Source: Paenirhodobacter enshiensis
GTDB taxonomy: Bacteria; Pseudomonadota; Alphaproteobacteria; Rhodobacterales; Rhodobacteraceae
Assembly: GCF_000740785.1 (NCBI RefSeq)
Contig: NZ_JFZB01000007.1
Location: forward strand, 248,001 to 312,000
DNA length: 64,000 nt
Reading direction: 5' to 3'
Shown here: in pieces, positions 55,353 through 63,402 of the stretch
Numbering within the stretch: position 1 is the first letter of the stretch
Layout of the letters: every line of letters begins with the position of its first letter
Position numbers and translations under genes: made by a program
Notes under the pieces: generated by a model
The model's input: the letters and a program-made list of their open reading frames with translations, nothing else
Told to the model about the DNA's origin: nothing
Databases searched by the model: none

Positions 55353-57392
55353 ATGTCGAGCGATCCGCTTCTCCAGCCGTTCCAGCTGCGCCATCTGACG
55401 CTGCGCAACCGCATCCTGCTGACCAGCCACGAGCCCGCCTATACCGAGGACGGGATGCCCAAAAGCCGCTACCGCGCCTATCACGCCGAGCGCGCCCGCG
55501 CGGGCGTCGCGCTGACCATGACGGCGGGATCGGCGGCGGTGTCGCGCGACAGCCCGCCCGCCTTCGGCAATGTCCTCGCCTGGAAGGACGAGGTGGTGGG
55601 CTGGATGCGCGAGCTGACCGACGAGTGCCACGAGGCCGGCGCCGCGGTGATGATCCAGCTGACCCATCTCGGGCGGCGCACCCGCTGGGACCGGGGCGAC
55701 TGGCTGCCGATGCTGGCGCCGACCCACGCGCACGAGCCCGCCCATCGCGCCTTTCCGAAGCTGATGGAGGACTGGGACATCGCGCGGATCATCGCGGATT
55801 TCGCCGATGCGGCCGAGCGGATGAAGGCCGCGGGCCTCGACGGGATCGAGCTGGAGGCTTACGGCCATCTGATCGACCAGTTCTGGGTGCCGGGGCTGAA
55901 TGCGCTTGCCGCGCCCTGGGGCGGCAGTCTCGACGACCGGCTGCGTTTCACCTTCGAGGTGCTGCGCGCGATCCGCGCGCGCGTGGGGGCGGAATTCATC
56001 GTGGGCATGCGCTTCACCGGCGATCAGATGGACAAGGCCGGGCTGAGCCGCGAGGAGGGGGGCGAGATCACCCGTCGTCTCGGGGCGAGCGGCCTGATCG
56101 ACTTCCAGAACGTGATCCGCGGTCATATCGACACCGACGCGGCGCTGACCGACGTGATTCCGGTGCAGGGCATGGCCTCGGCGCCGCATCTCGATTACGC
56201 GGGCGAGATGCGGGCAGAGACCGGCCTGCCGACCTTCCATGCCGCGCGCATCCCCGACATCGCGACGGCGCGCCATGCCATCGCCTCGGGCAAGCTCGAC
56301 ATGGTCGGGATGACACGGGCGCATCTGGCGGACCCGCTGCTGGTGAAGAAGCTGACCGAGGGGCGCGAGGATGACATCCGCCCCTGTGTCGGGGCGAATT
56401 ACTGCCTCGACCGGATCTATCAGGGCGGCATGGCGCTGTGCCTGCACAACCCGGCCTCGGGGCGCGAGGAAACCATGCCGCAGGAGATCGCGCGCGCCGA
56501 GGCGCCGCCGCGCCGCGTGACGGTGGTGGGCGCGGGCCCCGGAGGCTTGGAGGCCGCGCGTGTCGCCGCGGCGCGCGGCCATGCGGTGACGGTTCTCGAG
56601 GCCGCCGACCGCGCGGGCGGTCAGGTGCGGCTCACTGCGCTGCAACCGCGCCGGCGTGAGATGATCTCGATCATCGACTGGCGCATGGCGCAATGCGAGG
56701 CGGCGGGGGTGCGCTTTCGCTTCAACACCTATGCCGAGGCAGACACCGTGCTGGAGACCCGCCCCGACGTGGTGATCGTGGCGACCGGCGGTCTGCCGCA
56801 TGTCGATGTGCTCTCCGAGGGCAACGATCTGGCGGTGTCGAGCTGGGACATCCTGTCGGGCGACGTCAAACCCGGCCGGAACGTGCTGATTTTCGACGAT
56901 GCAGGCGATCATGCGGCGCTGCAGGCGGCGGATGTGATCTCGGAATCCGGCGCGACGGTGGAGATCGTGACCCCGGACCGGACCTTCGCGCCCGAGATCA
57001 TGGGAATGAACCTCGTGCCTTACATGCGCCGGTTGCAGGGGCGGCAGACCACCTTCACCGTGACCTGGCGGCTGGTGGGGCTGTCGCGCGCGGGCAACGG
57101 GCTGCGGGCGGTTCTGGGCAGCGATTACGGCGATGCGGTGCAGGAGCGGCTGGTCGATCAGGTGGTGATCAACCACGGGACGCGGCCGCTCGACGAGCTG
57201 TATTTCGAGCTGAAGCCGCTGTCGTCGAACCTGGGCGAAGTGGATTACGAGGCGCTGATCGGCGGGCGGGTGCAGGCACTGGTTCGCAATCCTGCGGGCG
57301 CGTTCCAGCTGTTTCGCATCGGCGATGCGGTGTCCTCGCGCAATACCCATGCGGCGATCTATGACGCGTTGCGGCTGGCGAAGGACCTGTGA
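55353..57392 (+). CDS. NADH:flavin oxidoreductase, N-methylproline demethylase-like
   Basis: A 679-residue protein of the trimethylamine-dehydrogenase-like family: an FMN barrel (residues 1-330, QPFQLRHLTLRNRILLTSHE onward), an iron-sulfur segment, and a C-terminal FAD/NAD(P) part (VVGAGPGGLEAARVAAARG). The iron-sulfur motif reads CVGANYC...C, with Cys345, Cys351 and Cys363; Ala348 stands where trimethylamine dehydrogenase has the second cysteine. This form fits the Stc2/DgcA/N-methylproline demethylase group. It is one gene away from putA, so conversion of N-methylproline (from proline betaine) to proline is plausible. Dimethylglycine or another N-methyl compound is the alternative. Confidence 0.85.
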   Translation: MSSDPLLQPFQLRHLTLRNRILLTSHEPAYTEDGMPKSRYRAYHAERARAGVALTMTAGSAAVSRDSPPAFGNVLAWKDEVVGWMRELTDECHEAGAAVMIQLTHLGRRTRWDRGDWLPMLAPTHAHEPAHRAFPKLMEDWDIARIIADFADAAERMKAAGLDGIELEAYGHLIDQFWVPGLNALAAPWGGSLDDRLRFTFEVLRAIRARVGAEFIVGMRFTGDQMDKAGLSREEGGEITRRLGASGLIDFQNVIRGHIDTDAALTDVIPVQGMASAPHLDYAGEMRAETGLPTFHAARIPDIATARHAIASGKLDMVGMTRAHLADPLLVKKLTEGREDDIRPCVGANYCLDRIYQGGMALCLHNPASGREETMPQEIARAEAPPRRVTVVGAGPGGLEAARVAAARGHAVTVLEAADRAGGQVRLTALQPRRREMISIIDWRMAQCEAAGVRFRFNTYAEADTVLETRPDVVIVATGGLPHVDVLSEGNDLAVSSWDILSGDVKPGRNVLIFDDAGDHAALQAADVISESGATVEIVTPDRTFAPEIMGMNLVPYMRRLQGRQTTFTVTWRLVGLSRAGNGLRAVLGSDYGDAVQERLVDQVVINHGTRPLDELYFELKPLSSNLGEVDYEALIGGRVQALVRNPAGAFQLFRIGDAVSSRNTHAAIYDALRLAKDL

Positions 57393-57404
57393 CGGCTGGC
57401 GGGG

Positions 57405-57473
57405 AGGGGCTCTGCCCCTCTTCGCGGCGGGGCCGCGAATTCACCCCGGGATATTTTGGGAAAGCCGAAAGGG
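57405..57473 (+). repeat. Intergenic AAATATCC-family repeat, copy 12
   Basis: AGGGGCTCTGCCCCT, CGCGGCGGGGCCGCG, CACCCCGGGATATTTTGGG, AAAGCCGAAAG. Between the demethylase-like and yghU genes, both plus strand. Confidence 0.8.
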
Positions 57474-57554
57474 ACAGGGGGAGGCAGTTGCCGGGAGCGG
57501 GCGGGCCGCTATCTTGCGGGTGAGGGCGCATCTGGCGCCGATGAGGAGAGAGCG

Positions 57555-58406
57555 ATGACCTACACCCCGCCGAAAGTCTGGAACTGGGAGCCGCAGGGCG
57601 GCAAATGGGGGGCGCTGAACCGTCCCGTGGCCGGGGCGACGCATGACGCCGAGCTGCCGGTCGGGCGCCATCCCTATCAGCTTTACTCGCTGGCGACGCC
57701 GAACGGGCAGAAGGTGACCATCCTGTTCGAGGAGCTGCTGGCCGCGGGCCACAAGGGCGCGGAATACGACGCCTGGCTGATCGACATCGGCAAGGGGGAT
57801 CAGTTCGGTTCTGGCTTCGTCGCGGTCAATCCGAACTCGAAGATCCCGGCGCTGATGGACCGCAGCGGGCCCATGCCGGTGCGGGTGTTCGAATCCGGCG
57901 CGATCTTGCTGCATCTGGCCGAGACCTTCGGTGCCTTCCTGCCGGCCTCGGGCCCGGCGCGGGCGGAAACGCTGTCCTGGCTGTTCTGGCAAATGGGATC
58001 GGCGCCCTTCGTGGGCGGCGGTTTCGGCCATTTCTACGCCTATGCGCCCGAGAAGATCGAATATGCGATCAACCGCTATGCGATGGAGACGAAGCGCCAG
58101 CTTGATGTTCTGGATCGCCGTCTGGCCGAGACGGAATATGTCGCGGGCGACAGCTATACCATCGCCGATATGGCGATCTGGCCGTGGTATGGTGCGATGG
58201 TCGAGGGGTGGAGCTATGACGCGGCCGAGTTCCTGTCGGTCGAGAAGTACGCCCATGTCAAACGCTGGGCGGATCAGATCTGGGCGCGGCCGGCGGTGAA
58301 GCGGGGGAGGATGGTCAACCGGACTTCGGGCGATCCGTCCGAGCAGCTGCGCGAGCGTCACGACGCCAGCGATTTCGAGCTGCGCACCCAGGACAAGATC
58401 GGCTGA
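57555..58406 (+). CDS. yghU: Glutathione S-transferase, YghU-type disulfide-bond oxidoreductase
   Basis: A 283-residue GST-family protein, close to E. coli YghU in length and pattern. It has a long N-terminal arm (YTPPKVWNWEPQGGKWGALN), the thioredoxin-like domain with HPYQLYSLATPNGQKVTILF and VNPNSKIPALMD, and the helical domain with YTIADMAIWPWYG. YghU and YfcG bind two glutathiones and act on disulfides and peroxides rather than as classical transferases. GAGGAGAG precedes ATG 57555. The gene is probably monocistronic, ending at a hairpin. Confidence 0.92.
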   Translation: MTYTPPKVWNWEPQGGKWGALNRPVAGATHDAELPVGRHPYQLYSLATPNGQKVTILFEELLAAGHKGAEYDAWLIDIGKGDQFGSGFVAVNPNSKIPALMDRSGPMPVRVFESGAILLHLAETFGAFLPASGPARAETLSWLFWQMGSAPFVGGGFGHFYAYAPEKIEYAINRYAMETKRQLDVLDRRLAETEYVAGDSYTIADMAIWPWYGAMVEGWSYDAAEFLSVEKYAHVKRWADQIWARPAVKRGRMVNRTSGDPSEQLRERHDASDFELRTQDKIG

Positions 58407-58427
58407 GCCCAAGGCTGGGGTCAGGAA

Positions 58428-58457
58428 GTTCCGCCGCGACCTGCGCCGCGGCGGAAC
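58428..58457. terminator. Bidirectional hairpin between yghU and the glycine-zipper gene
   Basis: GTTCCGCCGCG and CGCGGCGGAAC form an 11-bp perfect stem with an 8-nt loop, lying between convergent stops. No T-run. Confidence 0.65.
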
Positions 58458-58466
58458 GGAGCAGGA

Positions 58467-58838
58467 TCAGCCGACGACGCGATAGCCGCGGCCGCGCATG
58501 CAGTTCGCGATGATCGACTCGCGGTTCTGGTTGTTCTGCAGCGCGCTGGCACCGACGCCGGCAAGCGCGCCGACGAGGCCGGCGTTGCGCACGTTGTGAC
58601 CCTTGTTCGAGATCACCGCGGTTCCTGCCGCAGCCACGCCCGCGGTCGCCGCCGAGGTCATTGCGGTGTCGCCGTTCAGCATCGGCTGCGAGGCGGCCAG
58701 CTGCCGGCACTGCGCCAGATCGTAGTTGTAGTTCGGATTCACCGGACCGTCGATGACCGGCGTGTAATTGGCGCCGGTGTTCTGACAGGCGGCAATCAGC
58801 AGCACCACCGGAATAACCATATACTTGCCAGAGCGCAT
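58467..58838 (-). CDS. Glycine-zipper family lipoprotein
   Basis: A 123-residue protein with signal peptide MRSGKYMVIPVVLLIAAC, lipobox IAAC with Cys18. The centre is a small-residue-rich region (TSAATAGVAAAGTAVISNKG then AGLVGALAGVGASAL) typical of glycine-zipper domains that insert in or lie along membranes. Two further cysteines lie at CRQLAAS and ANCMRGRGYRVVG. Such small lipoproteins decorate the outer membrane; no more specific function can be given. The start at 58838 follows AAGGGAAAG. Confidence 0.82.
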   Translation of the reverse strand: MRSGKYMVIPVVLLIAACQNTGANYTPVIDGPVNPNYNYDLAQCRQLAASQPMLNGDTAMTSAATAGVAAAGTAVISNKGHNVRNAGLVGALAGVGASALQNNQNRESIIANCMRGRGYRVVG

Positions 58839-59050
58839 GTCTGCTTTCCCTTCAAACCGGGCCGAATCGGCCCATTTCGTGATGGTCGGATGGAAAATAT
58901 CCGCCATTTCGGGGTGAACTGTCCAGCCCGCGCGCCGGGCCGCGGGCAAGGCTTGGCCGATGGCCTCATCGGTCTTCGCGAAGAGACCGTGGCCCATGGC
59001 CACCCTGTTGCGTGTATGCCCCGGCGGGGCTTGCCTTTCGGCCCGGCCTC

Positions 59051-59078
59051 TTCCTAGAATGCAAATCCAAAATACAAT
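59051..59078 (+). promoter_or_regulatory. Candidate promoter of the Ldh-family gene
   Basis: TTCCTA and TACAAT separated by 16 bp, in an AT-rich patch unlike its surroundings. Two direct copies of GAATGCA (59057-59063 and 59081-59087) flank the -10, a possible regulator site. Confidence 0.4.
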
Positions 59079-59127
59079 ATGAATGCAGCCGGCCCTCCGT
59101 GCCCGCCGCCACAGCAGAGAGAGGCCG

Positions 59128-60159
59128 ATGAGCCAGATCACCCATGTGCCGCTCGCCCGTCTGGAACAGACCGTCACGGATATCTTCGTCCGCGCCGGCA
59201 TGACGGCCGAGGGCGCCGCCGCGATGGCCGAAACCATCGTCGCGGGAGAACGCGACGCGTGCAAATCGCACGGCATCTACCGCATCGAAGGGTGCTTGCG
59301 GACCATCCGCGCCGGCAAGGTCCGCGCGGGTGCAGTCCCGGTTCTCACCACCGACAGCTCGGCCATCGTGCGCGTCGACGCCGCCGGCGGCTACGGGCCC
59401 GGGGCGTTCCGCTGTGGCCTGCCCGCGCTGATCGAGCGCACCCGCGCCCTTGGCCTCGCGGCACTCGTCATCAACGACTGCACGCATTTCTCCGCGCTCT
59501 GGCACGAGGTCGAGGCGCTCACTGACGCGGGTCTCGCCGCCCTCGCGATGTGCCCGAGCTACGCCACCGTCGCCCCCGCAGGCGGTATCCGGCCGCTTCT
59601 GGGCACCAACCCGATGGCCTTCGGCTGGCCGCGCCCGGGGCCCACGCCCTACGTCTTCGACTTCGCCACCAGCGTCACCGCCCGCGGCGAGATCGAGCTT
59701 CACCGCCGCGCCGGCACGCCCTTGCCCGAAGGTCAGGCACTCGATGCCGAAGGCCACCCGACCACCGATCCCGAGGCTGCGCTCGCCGGTGCCATGCTGC
59801 CCTTCGGCGGGCACAAGGGATCGGCCATCGCGACGATGATCGAGCTGCTCGCCGGTGCGATGATCGGCGATTTCAACAGCTCCGAGGCGCTCGACTGGCT
59901 CGGGACCACGGCGCTTCTGCCGCGCCACGGCGAACTGATCCTCGCCTTCGATCCGGCGCGCTTTGCCGGGGGGCGTGCCGATCCGCTGGCCCGCGCCGAA
60001 GGGCTGCTCGATGCGATCGTGGGGCAGGGGGCGCGGCTGCCCTCGCAACGCCGGTTCGAGGCACGGGTTCGCGCGCGCGCGGACGGCGTCGCTCTGACCG
60101 AGGCCGAGATCGCGCTTCTCGACCGGCTGCTGCGCGACGGCTCCGACGCCGTGGCCTGA
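59128..60159 (+). CDS. Ldh-family NAD(P)-dependent oxidoreductase (YlbC/DpkA type)
   Basis: A 343-residue enzyme of the malate/L-lactate dehydrogenase family with its own fold, distinct from Rossmann-type dehydrogenases. SQITHVPLARLEQTVTDIFV, RDACKSHGIYRIEGC with the conserved histidine, LGTNPMAFGWPRPGP and GGHKGSAIATMIELLAGAM are family hallmarks. Members reduce 2-keto acids or cyclic imines; the latter group includes pyrroline- and piperideine-2-carboxylate reductases that make L-proline or L-pipecolate. Proximity to the proline genes favours an imine reductase, but this is inference. The start at 59128 (MSQITHV) is preferred over 59083. Confidence 0.87.
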   Translation: MSQITHVPLARLEQTVTDIFVRAGMTAEGAAAMAETIVAGERDACKSHGIYRIEGCLRTIRAGKVRAGAVPVLTTDSSAIVRVDAAGGYGPGAFRCGLPALIERTRALGLAALVINDCTHFSALWHEVEALTDAGLAALAMCPSYATVAPAGGIRPLLGTNPMAFGWPRPGPTPYVFDFATSVTARGEIELHRRAGTPLPEGQALDAEGHPTTDPEAALAGAMLPFGGHKGSAIATMIELLAGAMIGDFNSSEALDWLGTTALLPRHGELILAFDPARFAGGRADPLARAEGLLDAIVGQGARLPSQRRFEARVRARADGVALTEAEIALLDRLLRDGSDAVA

Positions 60160-60174
60160 GCTTGTCGTCCCATG

Positions 60175-60202
60175 AAAAAGGCCGCCCGGTGGGGGCGGCC
60201 TT
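60175..60202. terminator. Bidirectional terminator between the Ldh-family and polyamine-binding genes
   Basis: AAGGCCGCCC and GGGCGGCCTT form a 10-bp stem with a 5-nt loop; on the minus strand it is followed by TTTTTCATG. Confidence 0.83.
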
Positions 60203-60225
60203 CGCGGTGGTCTTCGGGCGCGGGA

Positions 60226-61275
60226 TCAGTAACCGGCCTTGATCTTCTCGAATTCCGCGAGCTGCTTCTCGCGCAGCTGCGGATCGTTCGGCACCTGCGC
60301 CAGAACCGGCACGTCGACCGGGTTCAGCCCCGCATCTTTCAGCTGGTCGGCCGGGATTTCCTTCATTCCCTCGAGGTTCGAGTGGCCGTAGCCGATCGCG
60401 TCGAGCAGCGCCGGCGCCGCATCGGGACGAAGCCACGAGTTCATGAAGTCATAGGCCTTCTGTTCGTCGCCCGGGCCGCCCTTGAGGTTGACGTAGCCGC
60501 AGATGAACGAGGCCGAGCCCTCTTTCGCCGAGCGCTGGAACGCGACCGGATACTTGTCCTGCTTGAGGTAGTTCACGCCGTCGTTCCACGACCAGGCGAC
60601 CAGCACCTCGCCCGAGGCCATGATCTGCGACATCTCCGACGGGTCGGCCCAGTAGGAGCGGACGTTCTTATGCGCTTCGCGCAGCCAGGCGGCGGCCTTC
60701 TGGAACTGCTCGTCGGTGACATGGGTCCAGTCGCTGACCCCGGTCGCGAGATAGGCCAGCGACCACACGTCATCCGACGAATTCGGCAGCGAGGTCCGGC
60801 CCTGATACTTCGGGTTCACGAAGACCTGCAGCGTCGCCACATCCTCGGCCGGAACCTCGTCGGGGTTGTAGGCCACGCCCACCGCACCCCAGTCGGTCGG
60901 CAGGAACCACACGCCCTTGTCATCCTTGAAGATCGGCGAGTTCAGGAACTTCGGGTCGATGTTCTTGAATTCCGGGATCTTCGAGACGTCCCAGGGCTCG
61001 ATCAGCCCGGCGTCGCGGTATTTCGAGATCATCTGCGAGCACGGATGCGCCACGTCCGCTTTGAACCCCGAGGCGAGCTTCTGATACGCCTCGTCGTCGT
61101 CGCCGAAGAACGAGTAGGTCGGCGGCGCACCGTATTTGTCCTTGTAGGTCTGATACAGGCCCTCGACATCGAAGCCGGCCCAGTCGAACACCAGAAGCCC
61201 CTTGTCCTCGGCCATGGCCGGCAGGGCGAAGAAGGCGGTCACGATGCCGCCGAGAAGCAGGGAAGACGTCTTCAT
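60226..61275 (-). CDS. Polyamine-type ABC transporter substrate-binding protein (PotD-like)
   Basis: A 349-residue periplasmic binding protein with signal peptide MKTSSLLLGGIVTAFFALPAMA. The mature part starts EDKGLLVFDWAGFDVEGLYQ and contains DVAHPCSQMISKYRDAGLI, FLPTDWGAVGVAYNPDEV and WNDGVNYLKQDKYPVAF, fitting the PotD/PotF spermidine/putrescine group. A Cys is present in the DVAHPCS loop, unusual in PotD and shared by some alphaproteobacterial relatives. No PotABC genes lie downstream in the window, so the membrane part is elsewhere or further left is absent. The true ligand is unknown. Confidence 0.88.
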   Translation of the reverse strand: MKTSSLLLGGIVTAFFALPAMAEDKGLLVFDWAGFDVEGLYQTYKDKYGAPPTYSFFGDDDEAYQKLASGFKADVAHPCSQMISKYRDAGLIEPWDVSKIPEFKNIDPKFLNSPIFKDDKGVWFLPTDWGAVGVAYNPDEVPAEDVATLQVFVNPKYQGRTSLPNSSDDVWSLAYLATGVSDWTHVTDEQFQKAAAWLREAHKNVRSYWADPSEMSQIMASGEVLVAWSWNDGVNYLKQDKYPVAFQRSAKEGSASFICGYVNLKGGPGDEQKAYDFMNSWLRPDAAPALLDAIGYGHSNLEGMKEIPADQLKDAGLNPVDVPVLAQVPNDPQLREKQLAEFEKIKAGY

Positions 61276-61654
61276 GATCTGGAAAGGATCCTGTGTTGTG
61301 ATGGCTCCGGACCGAGGCTAGACGGGGGAGGGGGACAGGCTCAAGCGTTAATCGCGTTTCGTCACGTTCGGGTGAGCGAAGCCCCGCCGTCCTGCCCAAG
61401 GCGCAGGCGCCGTTTTCCGACATGACCAGATTTTGCCGCGATTGCCGTAATTTTGCCACAATCTGGCGGCAACCGAACCCGGTCCTCCGGAACACTGGGG
61501 TGCCTGCGGGTGACCGCGGGGCGTCAGAACCCCGGTTCCGGCGCGAAATTCGCGGCGTTGCCTTGCGGTTCGGACGGGGCGAGCCGGTCGTTTTGCCGCT
61601 TCCGAACGAGTATGTCCTGTGCCCAGAGTTCAGTATCGAGACAACAAGGTGAAC
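61276..61654. other. Divergent intergenic region polyamine-binding gene / trgA
   Basis: 379 bp without a supported gene. Between 61425 and 61475 lie nested inverted repeats (CCAGATT/AATCTGG and TTGCCGC/GCGGCAA), and TTTTGCC occurs three times between 61431 and 61600. The rest is ordinary GC-rich sequence. Confidence 0.6.
61426..61472. promoter_or_regulatory. Nested inverted repeats upstream of trgA
   Basis: CCAGATT (61426-61432) pairs with AATCTGG (61460-61466), and TTGCCGC (61433-61439) pairs with GCGGCAA (61466-61472). The two pairs overlap and cannot form at once, as in a switch or overlapping operators. Function is inferred only. Confidence 0.35.
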
Positions 61655-62095
61655 ATGCCGACCGCGGCGCGCGGCCTTGGCGCGGTGGGGATGGCGGCGA
61701 CGGCGGCTGTTGCCGCCTCGGTCGCGACGGGCCATCTGGATGCGGGGACGGATCATCCGGGGTTCGTGTGGGTCTGCGCGGCGATGGGGTTGGCGCTCGG
61801 TTGGCGCTCGATCGGATCGGCGGCGGGCAAGGGCTGGGGATCGGCGGTGCGGGCGGGTCTGCGTGCGGCGATGTATCTTGCGGTGCTGGCGATTGCCTAC
61901 CTCGGTGGGGTGGCGATGCTGATGCGCGCGGTTCGGCTGCGCTATCACGGCCCGTTCGAGGCGCTGACCGATGTGTTCGGACAGTGTTTCGACATCGGAC
62001 GGCAGCTTTATCAGCTCGATCTGATCGGGGTGCTCTTTTTGGGGGGCGCGCTTTCCGCTATCGTGGCCGAATGGGCGAGCCGGCACTGGAGATAG
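61655..62095 (+). CDS. trgA: TrgA, tellurite-resistance-associated membrane protein
   Basis: A 146-residue membrane protein with about three or four TM segments: MAATAAVAASVATG, VWVCAAMGLALGWRSI, AMYLAVLAIAYLGGVAML and DLIGVLFLGGALSAIVAEWA. The call depends on order: trgA, trgB and cysK lie together in Rhodobacter sphaeroides, where they were found to raise tellurite resistance, and the same order occurs here. ATG at 61655 has AAGGTG just upstream; a GTG at 61619 would add 12 residues. How TrgA acts is not known. Confidence 0.8.
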   Translation: MPTAARGLGAVGMAATAAVAASVATGHLDAGTDHPGFVWVCAAMGLALGWRSIGSAAGKGWGSAVRAGLRAAMYLAVLAIAYLGGVAMLMRAVRLRYHGPFEALTDVFGQCFDIGRQLYQLDLIGVLFLGGALSAIVAEWASRHWR

Positions 62096-62157
62096 GCGCC
62101 GGGCCGGGTTGTCTGCGCTGAACCGCAGCGTGCCGGCCTGTCGCGGCCGCGCGCCGG

Positions 62158-63348
62158 ATGACGGGCCAGATGACGGGAAAGACCTTGGATACTCTGTATT
62201 TCTTCTTCGGAACGCTGCGGCACGCACCGCTGCGCGACCGTGTTTTCGGCCGTGCGATCGAGGTTGAAGCCGCAACCCTCCAGAACCACGAGACCCGTGT
62301 CGCGCTGACCGCCGGGGGGCAGGAACAGTCCTTCCCGATCCTCGCGGCCACTCCTGGCACCACGGCCGAAGGGGTGCTGGTGCATCTCGGTCCGGCCGAA
62401 GCGGCGCGGATGGCGTTCTATGAACTTGGCTACGAGAGCCGCGCGATGACGGTGATCCGCGCCGACGGCCGGCCGGTGACGGCCCGGGTGCTGATCCCGG
62501 AGGACGGGCACTGGCGCCCCGGGGCCCGCTGGTCGCTTGAGGACTGGTGTGCCGAATGGGGCGCGGTCTGCGTCGCGGCGGCGGATGAATACATGGCGCT
62601 GATGGGGCGGGTGAGCCCCGAGGTGGCGGTGCTGCGCTATCCGATGATTCTGGTGCGCGCGGCCTCGGCGCTGCGCGCCCGCTCCGAGGCAGCCCCCGCC
62701 GAGCTGCGCCGCGACGCCCGGCCCGAGGACATTGAGACGCTCTCGTGCTCGCAAGGCTATGCGCGGTTCTTCGCGGTCGAGGACTACCGGCTGCGTCACC
62801 GCCATTTCGACGGCACGATGTCGCGCCCGCTTGAGCGGGCGGTGTTCGTCTCGGGCGATGCGACGGTGGTCTTGCCCTACGATCCCGTGCGCGACCGGGT
62901 GCTGCTGGTCGAGCAGATCCGCATGGGGCCGATGGCGCGCGGTGCCGCCAATGCCTGGCAGATCGAGGCGATCGCCGGCCGCGTCGATCCCGACGAGACG
63001 CCCGAGCAGGCGGCGCGCCGCGAGGCGGGCGAAGAGGCGGGCCTTGCCCTCGGTGCGCTGATTCCCGCACCGCGCTTCTACCCCTCGCCCGGTGCGAAAT
63101 CGGAATACCTCTATTGTTATCTCGCGCTGGCCGATCTGCCCGACGGAACCGGCCGGCCGGGCGGGCTTGAGGCCGAGGGCGAGGACATTCGTCCGCATCT
63201 GGTATCTTTTGCGGAACTGATGCACCTGATCGACACGGCCGAGGTGGAAAACGGTCCGCTGATCGTGCTGGCGCTGTGGCTGGCGCAGCACCGCGACCGT
63301 CTGCGCGCCGATCCGCGGCCGATCGCCGATCGAGGCAATTTGGCTTGA
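62158..63348 (+). CDS. trgB: TrgB, NUDIX hydrolase with N-terminal gamma-glutamylcyclotransferase-like domain
   Basis: A 396-residue two-domain protein. The N-terminal part (TLYFFFGTLRHAPLRDRVFG, VLVHLGPAEAARMAFYELGY) resembles the gamma-glutamylcyclotransferase-like (AIG2) fold. The C-terminal NUDIX domain has a complete box: G-x5-E-x7-REAGEEAGL at about residues 277-299, after AVFVSGDATVVLPYDPVRD. It resembles ADP-ribose or nucleoside-diphosphate-sugar pyrophosphatases. It lies between trgA and cysK, 62 bp after the former. ATGs at 62158 and 62170 are both possible; no strong ribosome-binding site decides between them. Confidence 0.88.
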   Translation: MTGQMTGKTLDTLYFFFGTLRHAPLRDRVFGRAIEVEAATLQNHETRVALTAGGQEQSFPILAATPGTTAEGVLVHLGPAEAARMAFYELGYESRAMTVIRADGRPVTARVLIPEDGHWRPGARWSLEDWCAEWGAVCVAAADEYMALMGRVSPEVAVLRYPMILVRAASALRARSEAAPAELRRDARPEDIETLSCSQGYARFFAVEDYRLRHRHFDGTMSRPLERAVFVSGDATVVLPYDPVRDRVLLVEQIRMGPMARGAANAWQIEAIAGRVDPDETPEQAARREAGEEAGLALGALIPAPRFYPSPGAKSEYLYCYLALADLPDGTGRPGGLEAEGEDIRPHLVSFAELMHLIDTAEVENGPLIVLALWLAQHRDRLRADPRPIADRGNLA

Positions 63349-63402
63349 GGGGCGCCCCCGCGCGGCCTAAGTGAGACCTGACATTCTGCGAAGGAGCAAA
63401 GC

